A DNA stretch of 42,891 bases from Byssothecium circinans (GCA_010015675.1 ML976981.1:644539-687429); one strand, 5' to 3'. Positions 22,603 to 33,719 are shown, counted from the first letter of the stretch. Notes: a model not told the origin generated them from the letters alone. Numbers and translations are program-made.

Positions 22603-23806
22603 GGGGTTTCGTGACCGGCATGGGTGTATTTGAAGGACTGCGATGTGAAATCCACAAGTTGCATCGGTTATGTGGGCGGGGTTCTTGAACAAAATCTTTT
22701 GGCTTTCTTCTTCTTTTTTTCTTTTTTTTGACTACTTGGATTGTTCTTCCAGCTTCGGAGTTGATGGGGTTTCTTTCCTTGGGGTTGGAACGATTTTGAG
22801 TGCATTTCAACTCAATTCAATTCAAGCAATAACATTCAATCAATCACATTCATTCAACCCAGAGTTGATTAAACTCATCCCTGTCTTTTGCAAAGTTTGC
22901 ATTCCATATCACTCAACTCCTCCAACTCCTAACCCTTTGGAAAACGTATTACGAAGTACATATCCCCACTGCGCTGTGTTGCTGTGTGGTGCTGTCTAAT
23001 CCCTGCGTCGGCCACGCGGATTCGTGATTCCTGCGCTTTTCGATATGCATTTACAGGGTCCTTCACGCCGTTAGCGGACCTTGATGTGCGCGTTGGAATT
23101 AACGCGACATATCTTCTAGAGAGACGGGGGGCTACGGTACGTTTATGAAGGGGTAGGGTTGGAGGATCGGGTAAGTGCTGGTGGGACGGTTGGTGTGGAC
23201 TGTTAGATTAGAGATATGGGTAAGAGGTAATGTAGTGGAGGAGTGGGAGTTTTGTTGAATGAATGGGTAGGGTTTGGAGAATGTGGTTTATGTTTAGGAT
23301 TCGCTAGGCTGTGATTGGCGGCATTGATATTTGTGGTGAAAAATATGTCAGGAGGGGTGGCGATGAGAGTCCTTAGGGCATGGCTGGGCCGGGTTACGGA
23401 GCGGGAAACATGAATCAATCAATGATGTGGGGCGTGACGATCTAGCGTAGACTGGTTGAACAGCACAAGGCTGGATAGCACGGAGAGTGCTGATCATTTG
23501 AAACTATCTATTGCAGACTACGGGGTGTTTAGGGCTAACCATCGAGCGGGATGTACCGTGAAAGGAAGAACTCATATTAGTGACAGCCACCGACCTTGCC
23601 AGAATGCCTGTCCTTAAATCCTTGCTCCGTATACACGATCTCCGTGACATGGCAAAAATGTCATGACGATCCTCACCATCCGGGAACTAAAAGATACCGT
23701 ATCCGTATCCGACATTATGAGTATACCTTCCTTCTAAAAGTTTGAACCCGCCAATTTGTAAAACCGTTGGGAAAGATACACAGCAACCCCAGTAAGACGT
23801 GTGCTC
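22603..23806. other. Intergenic stretch between convergent genes
   Basis: The flanking genes point towards each other, so this is mainly 3' flank. At 22700-22735 there is a T-rich tract, possibly poly(A)-related. Bases 22808-22860 are rich in CAATTCAA/CAATCA words. No gene is supported; the minus frame at 23203-23418 has no recognisable feature. Confidence 0.5.
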
Positions 23807-25081
23807 CTAAACGTCAACTCCCCTTTCTCGAGCATCCCATAGCAAGATAGTCTGACGCTCCTTGAGGACTATAGCATCATCAGGAAGTAACTGAGATGCA
23901 TGGATGATGCACTTGAGAGCATCCTCAATGTGGTCGATCCGGTTGCGAAGCCTCAAGAATAGCGCTTGTCGGTACAGAAACTTTCCCACTTGTGCGTTCG
24001 AGGGTTTCCAAATGAAGCCCTTCTTCCAGAAGTCCTTCTTCATTGCCGACTTTGCGCAGCTGAAAGCGTCTTCCACCCACTTGTCCAGGATTCGAGGGTC
24101 GTTTTGTTGGATACCGAGGAGCTGGACGTGCATGTAGTTCAAACCGACGTTGAAGTAGAGCTCTGCGATGCGTTCGAGGAAGGGCGTTCCACCTCGTTCG
24201 ACAAGTCCTTTCCAGGAGCCGCTGCATTGCACCTTTTCGATGTCTGTGACAATTTCTTGCCATAGTACACAGGCTTGGCCGAAGATTTGCTGGCGGAAGA
24301 GGGTCTTGGCTCGTTCGTTCAATTTGCGGAAATCCTCGAGCACTCTCTCTGGATCCGAGCTCGCATCTAGTGCCATCTCCTCTTGAACAGATTTCGCGAG
24401 TTCCTTCAAGACAAACCCATTGATTCGCACATTTTTGACTCCCCGAAGCTTTTCGCGGAATGGCTGTAATAGACCTTCTTGGGTCTCATCAGTAAAGAAT
24501 GGGGTGAGCGAGTCCTTGTAGCGAGAGCGCGGCTCCGAAAGTACGGGCGCCATCTTCATAGATAGCACAAGGTTTGTGCAAAAGTCTTTGACTATCATGT
24601 CGGCGTCGGTCAATGTATCACACATCCTAGTTAGGTCGCGAGCAAGAATCATCAGGGTACAAGGCTCGAGCGACCATTTGCTCTTTGCGTTCAGCTTGAC
24701 AGGTTTCTTGGTAGCGACTGTAACAGCGAGAGTGTAGCCTTTGAACTGCTCGGAATGGCTGCCGTCCGCGACCACGGGTGTGCGTAGCATGTTGAGGATC
24801 CCACGCAAGGGCAAGCCGCCACGGGACTTGACCTGGACAAAGCGGTTGGTCTTGACCATGATGGCGTAAGCTTCGCGATGGACTTGGCTGCTTGTACGCA
24901 GTATTGCGGTATCGATCTTGTGATTAGCACTCTCGAGCAGCCACGATATGTCGAACGCAGGAGCTCCTCTATCAATTGAGAACGGAGGATCGAAGCCGCA
25001 TAGTAGCTCGACGTATACTTGGTCGCGGATTTTCCGGGGGAAATTCAGGAATGGCAGCGGCTGAAAGGTGTCGGACGCCAT
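23807..25081 (-). CDS. Hypothetical protein with 2EXR/F-box-like N-terminus
   Basis: A single exon of 424 aa starting at the ATG at 25081 (context TCAATATGG); the frame stays open 10 codons further upstream but has no other ATG. Residues about 6-25 (FQPLPFLNFPRKIRDQVYVE) have the L-P-x-x-I-R-D-x-(V/I)-Y pattern that opens the fungal 2EXR domain and related F-box-like proteins. The rest is mixed helical, with Cys and Trp scattered and no catalytic motif. A helical C-terminal half (about 240-420) contains repeated alanine/leucine heptads that might form TPR-like pairs. Such proteins are very numerous in dothideomycetes and mostly uncharacterised. No function is assigned. Confidence 0.75.
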   Translation of the reverse strand: MASDTFQPLPFLNFPRKIRDQVYVELLCGFDPPFSIDRGAPAFDISWLLESANHKIDTAILRTSSQVHREAYAIMVKTNRFVQVKSRGGLPLRGILNMLRTPVVADGSHSEQFKGYTLAVTVATKKPVKLNAKSKWSLEPCTLMILARDLTRMCDTLTDADMIVKDFCTNLVLSMKMAPVLSEPRSRYKDSLTPFFTDETQEGLLQPFREKLRGVKNVRINGFVLKELAKSVQEEMALDASSDPERVLEDFRKLNERAKTLFRQQIFGQACVLWQEIVTDIEKVQCSGSWKGLVERGGTPFLERIAELYFNVGLNYMHVQLLGIQQNDPRILDKWVEDAFSCAKSAMKKDFWKKGFIWKPSNAQVGKFLYRQALFLRLRNRIDHIEDALKCIIHASQLLPDDAIVLKERQTILLWDARERGVDV

Positions 25082-25821
25082 ATTGAGCGAAGAGGGGCGA
25101 GGCGGATGCACTGATTCAAGACCGGGCTAGAGAATGAGGTGAAGGCGGCGACCACAGTAGAGGGCGGGAAGATAAAAGCGAGAGAGGATTGAGAGTAGAA
25201 CAGAGGCTTGGTGAGATGCGGAATGGGAGTTTGCAAGGTGAGAGTCACGCTAGTGGTACGCACCTTCCTCTCGAACTCACTGACGCGCGCCATCACGTGC
25301 CAGCGCGACAGTCTTCACTGCAAATGACTTGCGATTCAGACGTCTATCGGCCTGCAGTATTGACTTGTTTTGGAGCAAAAGCAGCGTCAGAAGTTTCATG
25401 CCGCAGTTCGAAAACCCCGAGAAGCAAAGCCAGGCTGGAATTTTGAAACCTGCGCGCGCCTGTCGCTTCTCCGTATAAGGTCTGTCGTAGGAGTTACGAG
25501 AAACACAAATGCTGGATAATTCTGTCACACGTTCATCGGAACAAGACGACCCGATCTTCCTGATTGCATATCCCGTTCAAACGTCCAAAAACTTGCGGAC
25601 ACATACATAGTCAAAAACGACTTTAGCACCCGTGTACGGAGTATTTCCAGCTTGCTCCGCGCTCCAATTGCTAAATGTGACACATTTTATATAGTACAAA
25701 AAGCTTCATACCATATACAAGCCTTAAGTAAAGGATAGTAGACATGACTTCAGGGAACAATCTGCGTGAAGACCCGTGGTAGAGGGCTGCGAAAATTCTA
25801 CAAATCTCAATGAACCCACCT
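25082..25821. other. Upstream region of the 2EXR-like gene
   Basis: Probably the promoter of the minus-strand gene that starts at 25081, plus downstream flank of the dehydrogenase remnant. No gene is supported. An AT-richer patch lies at about 25675-25740. Confidence 0.45.
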
Positions 25822-26328
25822 CTAAGGCTCACCGGAATGAACAACACAGTACATTCCCATAACTAGGTCTTTTAATATAGCGTATTCCTGCCTATTCGCT
25901 AGAAGAACGCGTCCGCCATCGACGCAAAGGTTCACACTATTACCTAAGATGAGCCTGTGGTAAATGTTAGCAACATCTCAATCCAGGAGCAAGATGACTT
26001 ACTCCAGCATGACTCGCAAGATACAAAACAGCTCCTGCCATATCCTCTTCACTTCCAGCCTCTTTGGGGGAACCTTGTCGAAAAGGTTTCCGAACATGCT
26101 ACCTTCTTCGCCAACTGGGTTCATCTGCTGGAAAAATTGTGTATACGTGTTAATTACTATACGATATTCGGTAGAAGGTTAACATTGGAGGAAGTATGGG
26201 ATCGGGAAACGCCACCACACTCCTCATACACCGGTGTACGTTCCAGCACATAAAGAAGAAGAAAATCATACTCACACCCCGGATTAATCCCCACATGCCT
26301 GACATACCACCTCCCAAACTCCGCCTTC

Positions 26329-26547
26329 AAGAACGGCCGTCCTGTTCCTCCAGCGACCAAAGAAAAAATCAAGGAGTTTCAGCGGAAGCTTCGCGATATA
26401 TCCCGCGAACCCAGCCAGAACGTTAAGCATTTCACCTAAGCAGCTTAACGTTATAATGTGGCTGGGTTCACGGGATATATCACGAAGCTTCCGCTGAAAC
26501 TCCTTGATATCTTCTTTGGTCGCTGGAAGAACAGGACGGACGTTCTT
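26329..26547. repeat. Large imperfect inverted repeat (about 100-bp arms, 14-bp loop)
   Basis: Left arm 26329-26428 and right arm 26443-26547 are inverted copies with about six substitutions, several of them C/T or G/A, and one short gap. Both arms code the same peptide when read outward-in (RPV-PATKE-IKEFQRKLRD in the minus-strand right arm and in the plus-strand left arm). It lies inside an insertion in the SDR pseudogene. As DNA or RNA it would fold into a long hairpin. Confidence 0.9.
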
Positions 26548-26619
26548 AAAGCAGCTAAGCTAAGGATAAGGCATGATAATGGCTGAAGGATTCTCGTCCT
26601 TATTGAAAGGGGAAGCCAT
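26443..26619 (-). pseudogene. 5' fragment of an unrelated gene inside the SDR insertion
   Basis: The minus strand from 26619 reads MASPFNKDENPSAIIMPYP, one in-frame TAG, then continues in the same frame with KNVRPVLPATKEDIKEFQRK and LRDISREPSHIIT into the hairpin. An upstream stretch (26620-26720) is pyrimidine-rich before the ATG and looks like a native leader. So a gene start with its own promoter seems to have been copied here and partly inverted. The donor gene is not recognised. Confidence 0.5.
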
Positions 26620-27526
26620 GGTATGCGTGGGTGTGAGTGAACAAGATGAGGGACAGAAACAGCTCGAATTTATAGGTAATGTGCGAACTTAACCGAGCAC
26701 GTGACCATACTCATTTGAAACTAGATATTAGTAATAACCGCTACAAACTTGGCCTTCGTGACCTATCCGAGTTCTTCAACTCGCGATAGCCGCAACTCCA
26801 CCAAACTTCGCCGCCAACAACCTCACCGGATGATCCGTCGTCGCCTCACTCGCCGCATAACTCGTCAAGATCAATATTCATAGCAGTATCCATGCTGGCA
26901 CAACTACTCGTAACAATCACTACACCTCTCCCGTCCCCCTTCTCCGCCGCCTTACTCAGCAGTTCTAGAAATGCGACCGTGACGAAGTTATACGCCGTCG
27001 AGTTCACGGTGAATGAATCCGTCCAGTCGGAGTGCTTGGATGATCACATTGACTTTTCAACTCTCTGAGAGGTTCACTGAGGACGTTGCAGGAAGGGTGG
27101 GTCGCGCATGATGGGGTCAGTAGGGAGGGCAGCGACGTAAACTTTTGCTCCGTTGGTGACTAGGCCCTATCATGTGTTAGGCTGAATTGGTTCTGCACGA
27201 GTTCTGAGGGAATATGGATGGGTATAGGGAGTAAGTGATCATAGGGTACCTTGGAGATCATGAGACCTATGCCACTTGTTCCTCTAGTGATGACGGCAAC
27301 ATAGCCGTTAGCACAAAGGAGGCTTTTAATGTTCAAGGAAGACATGATGGAAGTACACTATGTGGAGTCGAAAGCAACAAGGGCTTAGTAAAGTAAGATC
27401 TATGAAGATTTGCCCTCTCAAAAACATAATATGCCGCCCCAGTATGAGGCAAATCCCTCCGTATTAGGACTTGATACCTCCGTCGGAGCATCCTACAGCT
27501 ACTTCTGTCTTTGGTCATTGGCCCTT

Positions 27527-29320
27527 TCATTTCTTCTCCGCATAATACTGCGCTGTCCGCTCTGCCGCAGAGTGCAAAACCTCCTCTGTAACCGCCTCAT
27601 CTCTTGGAATTAGCTTTACCTTGAAGTCCACCGGAATCGCTACCAACGCCGTTTTGAACTGGTTGTAATCAACGTAATCTGTGTTTGGGGGTTCCTTCTC
27701 GCTCGCCACGATCTTGTACGTCGATAAGGTACGAACAAGAGCAGCGTAAAGCAGTCGAGAGGCGATAAACTGGCCAGAGCAACCACGCGAGCCAGCACCA
27801 AAGCTAAGATGCGGCAGACTGACGGTTTCGACTTCTTCTGGTGGGTCGACAGATTTGAGATAGCGCTCGGGGTTGAAGGTACCTGCGGATGGACCGTAAT
27901 GGTCAACGTCTAGTATAGTCTTAGCATGTCACCCACTAATTACAAGAAGGTAGGTATTTACCATGGTTTCCGGCTTGCGCATTGATGAGAACCATTGTCT
28001 TCGGCGGAATAATAGCACCATTCCAGTTGACCTCAGTCACAGTCTTGCGGGGTAAGCTCATGGCGCTGACAGTGTAGTAGCGTCCAGCCTCCTTGACAAT
28101 CGCGTTGATGTACGGGATCTTCTCTTGAACGAAACAGTCCCTCCACGCAGCACCGATGTCATTGTTGTAATGCCTCTTGATATCCTCATAAGCACGATCT
28201 TGCCAAGCCTGACCTTCTGGTGTCGAAAGTGATCCGATACATGAGGTCAGAGTTCCGGGAATAGTCTCGAAGCCTCCAGATACAAGCGAGAGACAGATGG
28301 AGGAGACTTCGACGCCTGTGAGCTTCGTCGCTTGATCCTTGAGAATAGCGGCCGAAATGCAGGGCTTGTCGGTCCCTTCTTTGATCATCTCACGGACTTT
28401 GTTGAGAAGGAGACCGAGGTATGCATCACGTCGTTGGCGCAATTCTTTTGAGCGGGTGTTCTTCACATTGTTGGGAAAATACCGCAGTATCGGAATGTAG
28501 TCTTGTAAGTTCTCGGAGGCACTTCGAAGCAGAGAAATCGCAGATCCGACATGGAGCACTTCGCGCAGGAGGTCGTCGTATGCGTCATCCATACGGATAC
28601 CGTAGCAGAGGGTCAGCGTTGTGTTGAGCGCATATCGCTGAATGAACGGGCGCACGTTGAACTCATTGTTCCTACTCTTATGAATATCGCGCACGATACA
28701 ATAACTCTCTAAGTCGAACATCGGGTAGTAATTCCGGAGCGCAGGTCGTCCGAGAGCGGTGCCCGCAGCCTTCCTCTTCTTCTTGCAAGATTCATCCCAT
28801 GGTGACGAGCCGATGGTGAAGCCCTGCGTAGAGCTGATAACTCCGTGGAAGGTGTAGAGCTTGGGTCTGTCAATGATAGCATTCTGATTATGTTGACCAA
28901 CAAGCATCTTCCTGCAATCCTCGAAGGAGTTGACGACAACAGCTCTGGTATTGCCCAGCTTGATTTGGAAAACAGACTGATTGTACTGCCGCCACCATTT
29001 CTCGCAAACGCTGGCATGATCATCGCCGAGCTTAAGAAGATGGCCAAAGACAGGGACTGCGCCGGGAATTTCGGGCAAGCCTTTGATATGGGGAATGTCG
29101 GTGGCAAAGCATGTCTGGCCGCTTGTCAGCCTTTGAGTCCAACGTTGAATACAGTGCTCGACACAAGCTTGGATGGGCTTTCCAAAGTACGATAAGGGAA
29201 ACTCACAAGCCAGATCAGATATATCAGCCCAATTACTACCGCTGTGGCCAGTACTGAGGATATGTGAGGCACTTCTTTCAGCCAAAGCAGAAGTTGAGAT
29301 ACCAGATTATCTACAGCCAT
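27527..29320 (-). CDS. Cytochrome P450, CYP504-like (phenylacetate hydroxylase family)
   Basis: Three exons (29320-29207, 29114-27962, 27909-27527; introns 92 and 52 nt) give 549 aa with matching phases. The N-terminus has an ER-type membrane anchor (about 19-38, ISSVLATAVVIGLIYLIWL). Visible P450 signatures: I-helix GGFETIPGT; ExxR as KEAGR; heme loop FGAGSRGCSG (459-468) with the axial Cys at about 466. Stretches such as IPHIKGLPEIPGAVPVFGHL, DYVDYNQFKTALVAIP and FKVKLIPRD are ones I associate with fungal phenylacetate 2-hydroxylase/3-hydroxyphenylacetate 6-hydroxylase (CYP504). That enzyme feeds phenylacetate into homogentisate breakdown, using NADPH-P450 reductase. All catalytic motifs are intact. 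Which of the two CYP504 activities it has cannot be told. Its upstream neighbour is a MITE. Confidence 0.88.
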
Positions 29321-29699
29321 TGCGTCGCAAGAAAACGATACACCTTTGGTTTAAATATCGTGTCGTTCAACCTCGGACGCTTATCCAGCTCTTATATGGA
29401 CATGGTGGGGATCATCGCCTCTAAAGGCGTGAGTGTTATCGGACCAAGCAACAGTCGATAATGAGCGGGCGGGGTAGTCCATCGCGTGTTCGGACAGTCC
29501 ACCTTATCACCTCGGCAGTAGTAGGGACAGCCTCAACACATACATGTATTGTATGCCTATACAATACATAAATACTATAATTCTTAATGTTGTCATACCA
29601 TGGTAGAATTTCAAGCTTCTTGTACTTAAGATAGCAGGTTGAAGAGTTTGCCACCGTAGTGCGCCAATCTAAGATGCCGCACGAAGTACGGAGTGCTTA
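29321..29699. other. Upstream region of the P450 gene
   Basis: Likely promoter and leader of the minus-strand P450. It is bounded by the MITE that starts at 29700, so the MITE lies within about 400 bp of the P450 start codon. An ACAATACATA-type short palindromic AT stretch occurs near 29550-29575. No gene is supported. Confidence 0.45.
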
Positions 29700-30020
29700 A
29701 CAAGAACGAGGGCCCCTAGATAGAGCCGAATAGCTGCCGAATAGGCCCGACATCTGGAGTAGCACCAAAGATAGTCACGTGGGCAGCAAATGTACCGTTT
29801 ATATATCCACTAAAATAGGCATTTAGAGATGAATTAAGAGCTACAGGTAGTCTCTCTTACTATACTTTCTTTACAGTCTCTTATTCTAGAGCAATCCTCC
29901 TCGCTAGGGCTCTTTACAGCTGGCTGTTGTACTATCACGTGATAAAAGCTGTAACCAGGTAGGCTATTCGGCCCGCACCGAGCCCCTACTTCAACGGTAC
30001 AGTCCGGCCCTCGTTCTTGT
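29700..30020. mobile_element. TA-flanked MITE with 15-bp terminal inverted repeats
   Basis: ACAAGAACGAGGGCC at 29700-29714 recurs inverted as GGCCCTCGTTCTTGT at 30006-30020. TA flanks both ends (29698-29699 and 30021-30022). Partly conserved sub-terminal blocks also pair (GCCGAATAG near 29728 against CTATTCGGC near 29963). The 321-bp length, AT-rich interior and absence of any frame fit a Tc1/mariner-type MITE. The interior has two CACGTG words (about 29776 and 29936). Confidence 0.85.
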
Positions 30021-30467
30021 TAGGCGAAGGCGACGATAGCGACTGCCAGGGGAGAATTACGCAAGGGCGGACCAGCATCCGATTTGATCGACATCCGAGA
30101 GTTAGCAGGGGTGCCCACGATCGGTGACCTGACTTTCGATGCGGAGGAGAGCGAATATTGAGGACGGATTGGGAGCGCGCATGTCGTTATTATTATTTGA
30201 ATTTTTGAATTGTTTAATAAATAAGATAGGTGTGGGCGTAACATAAAAGATGCAAAGTACAGAAACACAAGAGACAAAAGTTGCCGACAGGTGTAAGAGG
30301 AGTAGAAGTAACAGCCGTGCTTGTGTTGAGGCTATTACAACGCTAACGGGGAACAAGCTCGCCAGGAGTCATGTTTGCTTCTCTGAATGCGTATTATCCC
30401 CGTCACATGCGTGCAGCCATGGTGGACAGTGACAGAACTTTAATTCTCTTTTACTTGGTGGTTATTA
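30021..30467. other. 3' flank of the Pth11-like gene
   Basis: No gene is supported. It is AT-rich around 30185-30240 with TAATAAATAA-like words that could serve as polyadenylation signals for the minus-strand gene ending at 30468. Confidence 0.45.
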
Positions 30468-31852
30468 TTACTTCCTGCCAGAAAAAGACGCCTTACGCCC
30501 TTGTCCGTACGCCGCTTCTGAGTTCAATAACACGTCACTTGTTGATGTGGCCTCGAACACATTTGCCGACGAGGAATGACTCCGCTGGTCATCCTCGCTG
30601 GTCCGAACGTCCGCGCAGTCGTAGTGTTGTTCGATGTCGCGTGTTACACGGATGGCCCGGCCTAGCTGCTGCCTGTTTGGATATTGAACACGTTGTAGTT
30701 CAGCGAGAGGATAGTGACAATTTTCGACATCGGTATTCCCGGATTCCGTATTCGAATGGTTGTTCTTGACATTGATAGGTATGAATGAGCTTCTGCCCCT
30801 CAAGCTCCGTTTTAAATCCGACAGGAATCTGCTGCTGTTGCCACTGCTGCTCCTTGTCGAAGAGAAGCGGGGGATGATCTTGACGACTAGTGGCTTGAGA
30901 GCTGGGGTCGACGCGCAGACGATGGCGAGATTGACTTCGATGGAGGACCAGTATGCGGGTGCAGCGCTGTACCACGCTTTATCTGGGTGTCCCGTGGCTT
31001 GAACGATAGAATGAAGGCGGAGTATTGAGACGATGCAGACGACCCAACCCACTGTCAGGATGAGGATCAAGGCGATCTTTTGTCGTTTGGCGATTTGAAG
31101 CGACCAGATACCTTTGATGGGGAGGAGGACAACGAGTACATCGGTTGCGATAGACATGGCGGCGTTCGCAAGGTAGAAGCTGAAAGGATCAGTCAGTGTT
31201 CGCTTAAAGAAGGGGGGGGGTGGACTCACGAATGCTCATGGACACACTTCGCAGAGGGTCTCTTCAAGACGTCCCAGAAGGCATCTACAGGCACACACGT
31301 GAAAATGCAAGTGAATAAAGACACAAGGCCACACCCGACACAGAGGGCCATGACAAGGTAGATCGGGATACGCGCTTCCTTGGTGGAGAAGATACGACGG
31401 TATTGCAGCAGAATTGACATTTTGGTAAGCGTCAAACTGGTACAATAGGCGAGGATGCTGACGTAGAGATACTATGCTGGTTAGCTAGAGCCACTTCAGG
31501 ACCGTTATATGACTTGCCTTCAAATTCCAAATCACAGTATTGAGATGTACAAACATGGCGGGTCGTCCAGTTCCCCATTTAGTACTAGCAATTTGGCAAG
31601 CTCCCATTACAATTGAGAAGCACTATTCACAACGTTAGCAATGTCCTCTCCTAAACGCCAGTCCGTCGGAAAGCGTACCATAGAGACCGCGATTAAATAG
31701 TCCTCATATCCCAAACCTCGCGTGAATCTTACACGGGTGAAAAACCGAAGAACAATAGCAATTAGAGCAAACGTAGGAAAGGCAACAGCAACGCCAATGA
31801 CCTTGCTTTTCGCAGCCAATACCTCGATCTCTTCCGGTGATAATTTGTCCAT
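30468..31852 (-). CDS. Pth11-like/SAT4-family seven-helix integral membrane protein
   Basis: Four exons (31852-31679, 31622-31518, 31471-31230, 31179-30468; introns 56, 46 and 50 nt) give 410 aa with consistent phases. Start MDKLSPEEIEVLAAKSKVIG. Hydrophobic segments fit seven helices: about 17-38; the AMFVHLNTVIWNLKYLYVS region; KMSILLQYRRIF; YLVMALCVGCGLVSLFTCIF; MSIATDVLVVLLPI; IALILILTVGWVVCIVSILRL; and the WSSIEVNLAIVCASTPALKPL block. That last block, CVPVDAFWD and RRIFS are family signatures of the fungal rhodopsin-like domain. There is no CFEM domain. The C-terminal 150 residues are Ser-rich and cytosolic in this model. Family members include surface-sensing receptors of plant pathogens, but most have no known ligand. 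Intron 2 uses a GC donor (AAG|GCAAGT). Confidence 0.9.
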
Positions 31853-33719
31853 GACGAAAAAGCGGGGAGAAGTTGTGATAGAAGTTGACAGAGGGAATAG
31901 ACCAATGTATAGTATTTCCCTCAAGAGTCAAGACTGTACATGTAGTGAGCCTGAAAATCAATGTTCCCAGTTGGGCCGTTCAATGGCCGAGCCGCTAGAG
32001 TCCTAAAGGGCCGACTGAGATGTCGTGCAGCCATGACAGGCGTTGGGGGAAGCTAGGGAACTTAACCAACGCGTAGCTAGACCCGCCGCGCGTGTGATAC
32101 AGCACGACATTGCAGATCGAGCACCAAACATGTGGAGACGGAAACTCGAGCAACCCCTGTGGGGTGCTAGCCGACTGCGATGGGCTGATTTCCGCTTAAC
32201 GGACAATGGCGTGGATATCAAGACCTAGAAAGTTTTCTAGAGAGCCTTGGTTGCGAGAAAGTGATACACGCAATTCTCTGCATAAACTCGGGTACCTCAC
32301 AACCAGGCGAGCTCTTTCATGGCATTTTGCTGCTGCGGGTAAGGCATTTTCCGTAGACACTCTACACGACGATATCCGGACCCTGCGCATCTTCTCTCGG
32401 CTAATAATCATGCAAGGTGTTGAAACCTTGCATCTGCGGGAGAAATGTGATCGATTGCGTAGGACGGTAGATAGGACCAAAGATGAGTTAGCGTCATACG
32501 CTAAGTCGTCTTCAGCCTAGTGCTTTCACAGTCACATGCATTGCAGTTCACTAGTTCTGCACCTGTTCAGCCTCCGATCTTTCTATGCCCATAACTGTTC
32601 TAGCTTATCGAGAGTGTCGAAGTCGGCTACAGAGAAGAAATTAAGGGTCCAGGACCCTGTGTTTTCCAAACATTATACCAATAGATTATTGAACCGAGGG
32701 CTTCCTCAGTAGTGTTTTACACCTATTCTGGGATCTCTTACTTGGCAGGTGGTAGTGAGCACCCCAATAGCAACTAAACCGTTCTACTTAGGGTTTTGAG
32801 GGTTCGGGATAGATAGGAATAATAAGGCGTGGAATCTAGGAAAATAGGGTTTGGGTATAAGGTTTAGCTGCTATCGGGGCGCTCCCCCTACCATCCGCCC
32901 ACGCCGCCCACCATTTTACGGGGTGAATGTGCGTCTCCTTTGCCACCCTTTCGCATCAGCAATAAAGCTCTGGACCCCTACTGCGGTATCTAATAGTACA
33001 CCCGTGGACGGCATGTGGATCCCAATGGGGTCTCACAAGTAAAACGACCCAAACCTGGATGATACAGCGACAGCTGCCAGTTTTGCTAACCGAAAGATGC
33101 TCCCAAGGTTCTCTACTCCCTGAGTAAGCATTTCTGATGAAGTTTGGGAAGTCATTGCGATGCACGGATTTCCCCTTGCAGTGGTATTATTACGAATATA
33201 ATGCCACGAGGTCACAGGCATAGGACCCTGGAACACAAGTGTTCCACCATTGCGCTTCGTCCTCTTCCCCAGGGCCCCACACCCTGGCACGTACCATGGT
33301 AGCAGCAGTGTCGAGAACCTAGGAGTGCCAGCCTCTTACATAATTGGCGGTGGAGTAATCGCACGAAAATTCTCTTCCGTCCCACTGCGCCGAGTCTGCT
33401 CCAGATGCCAGAGATCTGTCTTGCATCTCAGTGTTCTTCGTGGGTTGAGCGGGATGGTATTCAGGCATACTTTGGCTGTAGGTGGCCCCACAGTACATTA
33501 AAGCGAAATGAAAGCGGAAGGGATGGGCGCTGACAGATTCGCATGGCGTACTAGCGGTTCGAGACGAGGCCACGGCCAAGCCGCCAGTGATCAGGATGAA
33601 AGCGGTTCCAAGAAGAAGCCTTATCAAGCGCACAACTGGAAAATGCTTGGAAGACTAGAAACTTGAAACAGGTGCAATATGCGCATTAGAATAGACAGCG
33701 TAAGAAATGATTAGAATAG
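31853..33719. other. Spacer with weak, unsupported open frames
   Basis: Two frames deserve mention. The plus frame 32206-32520 (104 aa, ATG start, ending in a charged helix LREKCDRLRRTVDRTKDELA) has no family match and a similarly long antisense frame. On the minus strand, 33633-33340 could join 33263-33033 through a 76-nt intron; it has a hydrophobic start (LLLGTAFILITGGLAVA) and four Cys. However, no ATG precedes the hydrophobic stretch in frame, so it may be a gene remnant. Neither is called a gene. Confidence 0.4.

Larger units (their letters stand above)
25822..27345 (-). pseudogene. Broken short-chain dehydrogenase/reductase (SDR)
   Basis: Pieces of one SDR appear in order on the minus strand. 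Start MSSLNIKSLLCANGYVAVIT with the cofactor motif TRGTSGIG (27345-27260; the family has TGxxxGIG, here the first Gly is Arg). Then an NGAKVYVAALP strand after a putative intron (near 27150). About 100 codons are then missing, with TGA and other stops. Next come the DWTDSFTVNSTAYNF and VVIVTSSCASMD blocks (about 27030-26900), and SYAASEATTDHPVRLLAAKFG (near 26850-26800), which holds the catalytic-type Tyr. An insertion of about 490 bp follows, then FGRWYVRHVGINPG (near 26320), an intron, a QMNPVGEEGSMFGNLFDKVP exon, a frameshift before AGSEEDMAGAVLYLASHAG, and the C-terminal CVDGGRVLLANRQE end. At least one stop, one deletion, one frameshift and one insertion make it non-functional. Confidence 0.75.

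Noticed and set aside
32206..32520. 104-codon plus-strand frame with a charged C-terminal helix
   Set aside because: An overlapping antisense frame of similar length exists and there is no family match or splice context. It is kept only as a note in the spacer entry.
32790..32870. Possible telomere-like TTAGGG words
   Set aside because: Only isolated TTAGGG/TAGGG words occur without tandem periodicity, so this is not a telomeric repeat.
33033..33633. Candidate small secreted Cys-containing protein (two exons, about 174 aa, hydrophobic start)
   Set aside because: The hydrophobic stretch is not preceded by an in-frame ATG: the open frame starts at GTG and runs up to a TAG. The splice acceptor is also ambiguous. 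It may be an internal exon or remnant, so it is not called a gene.
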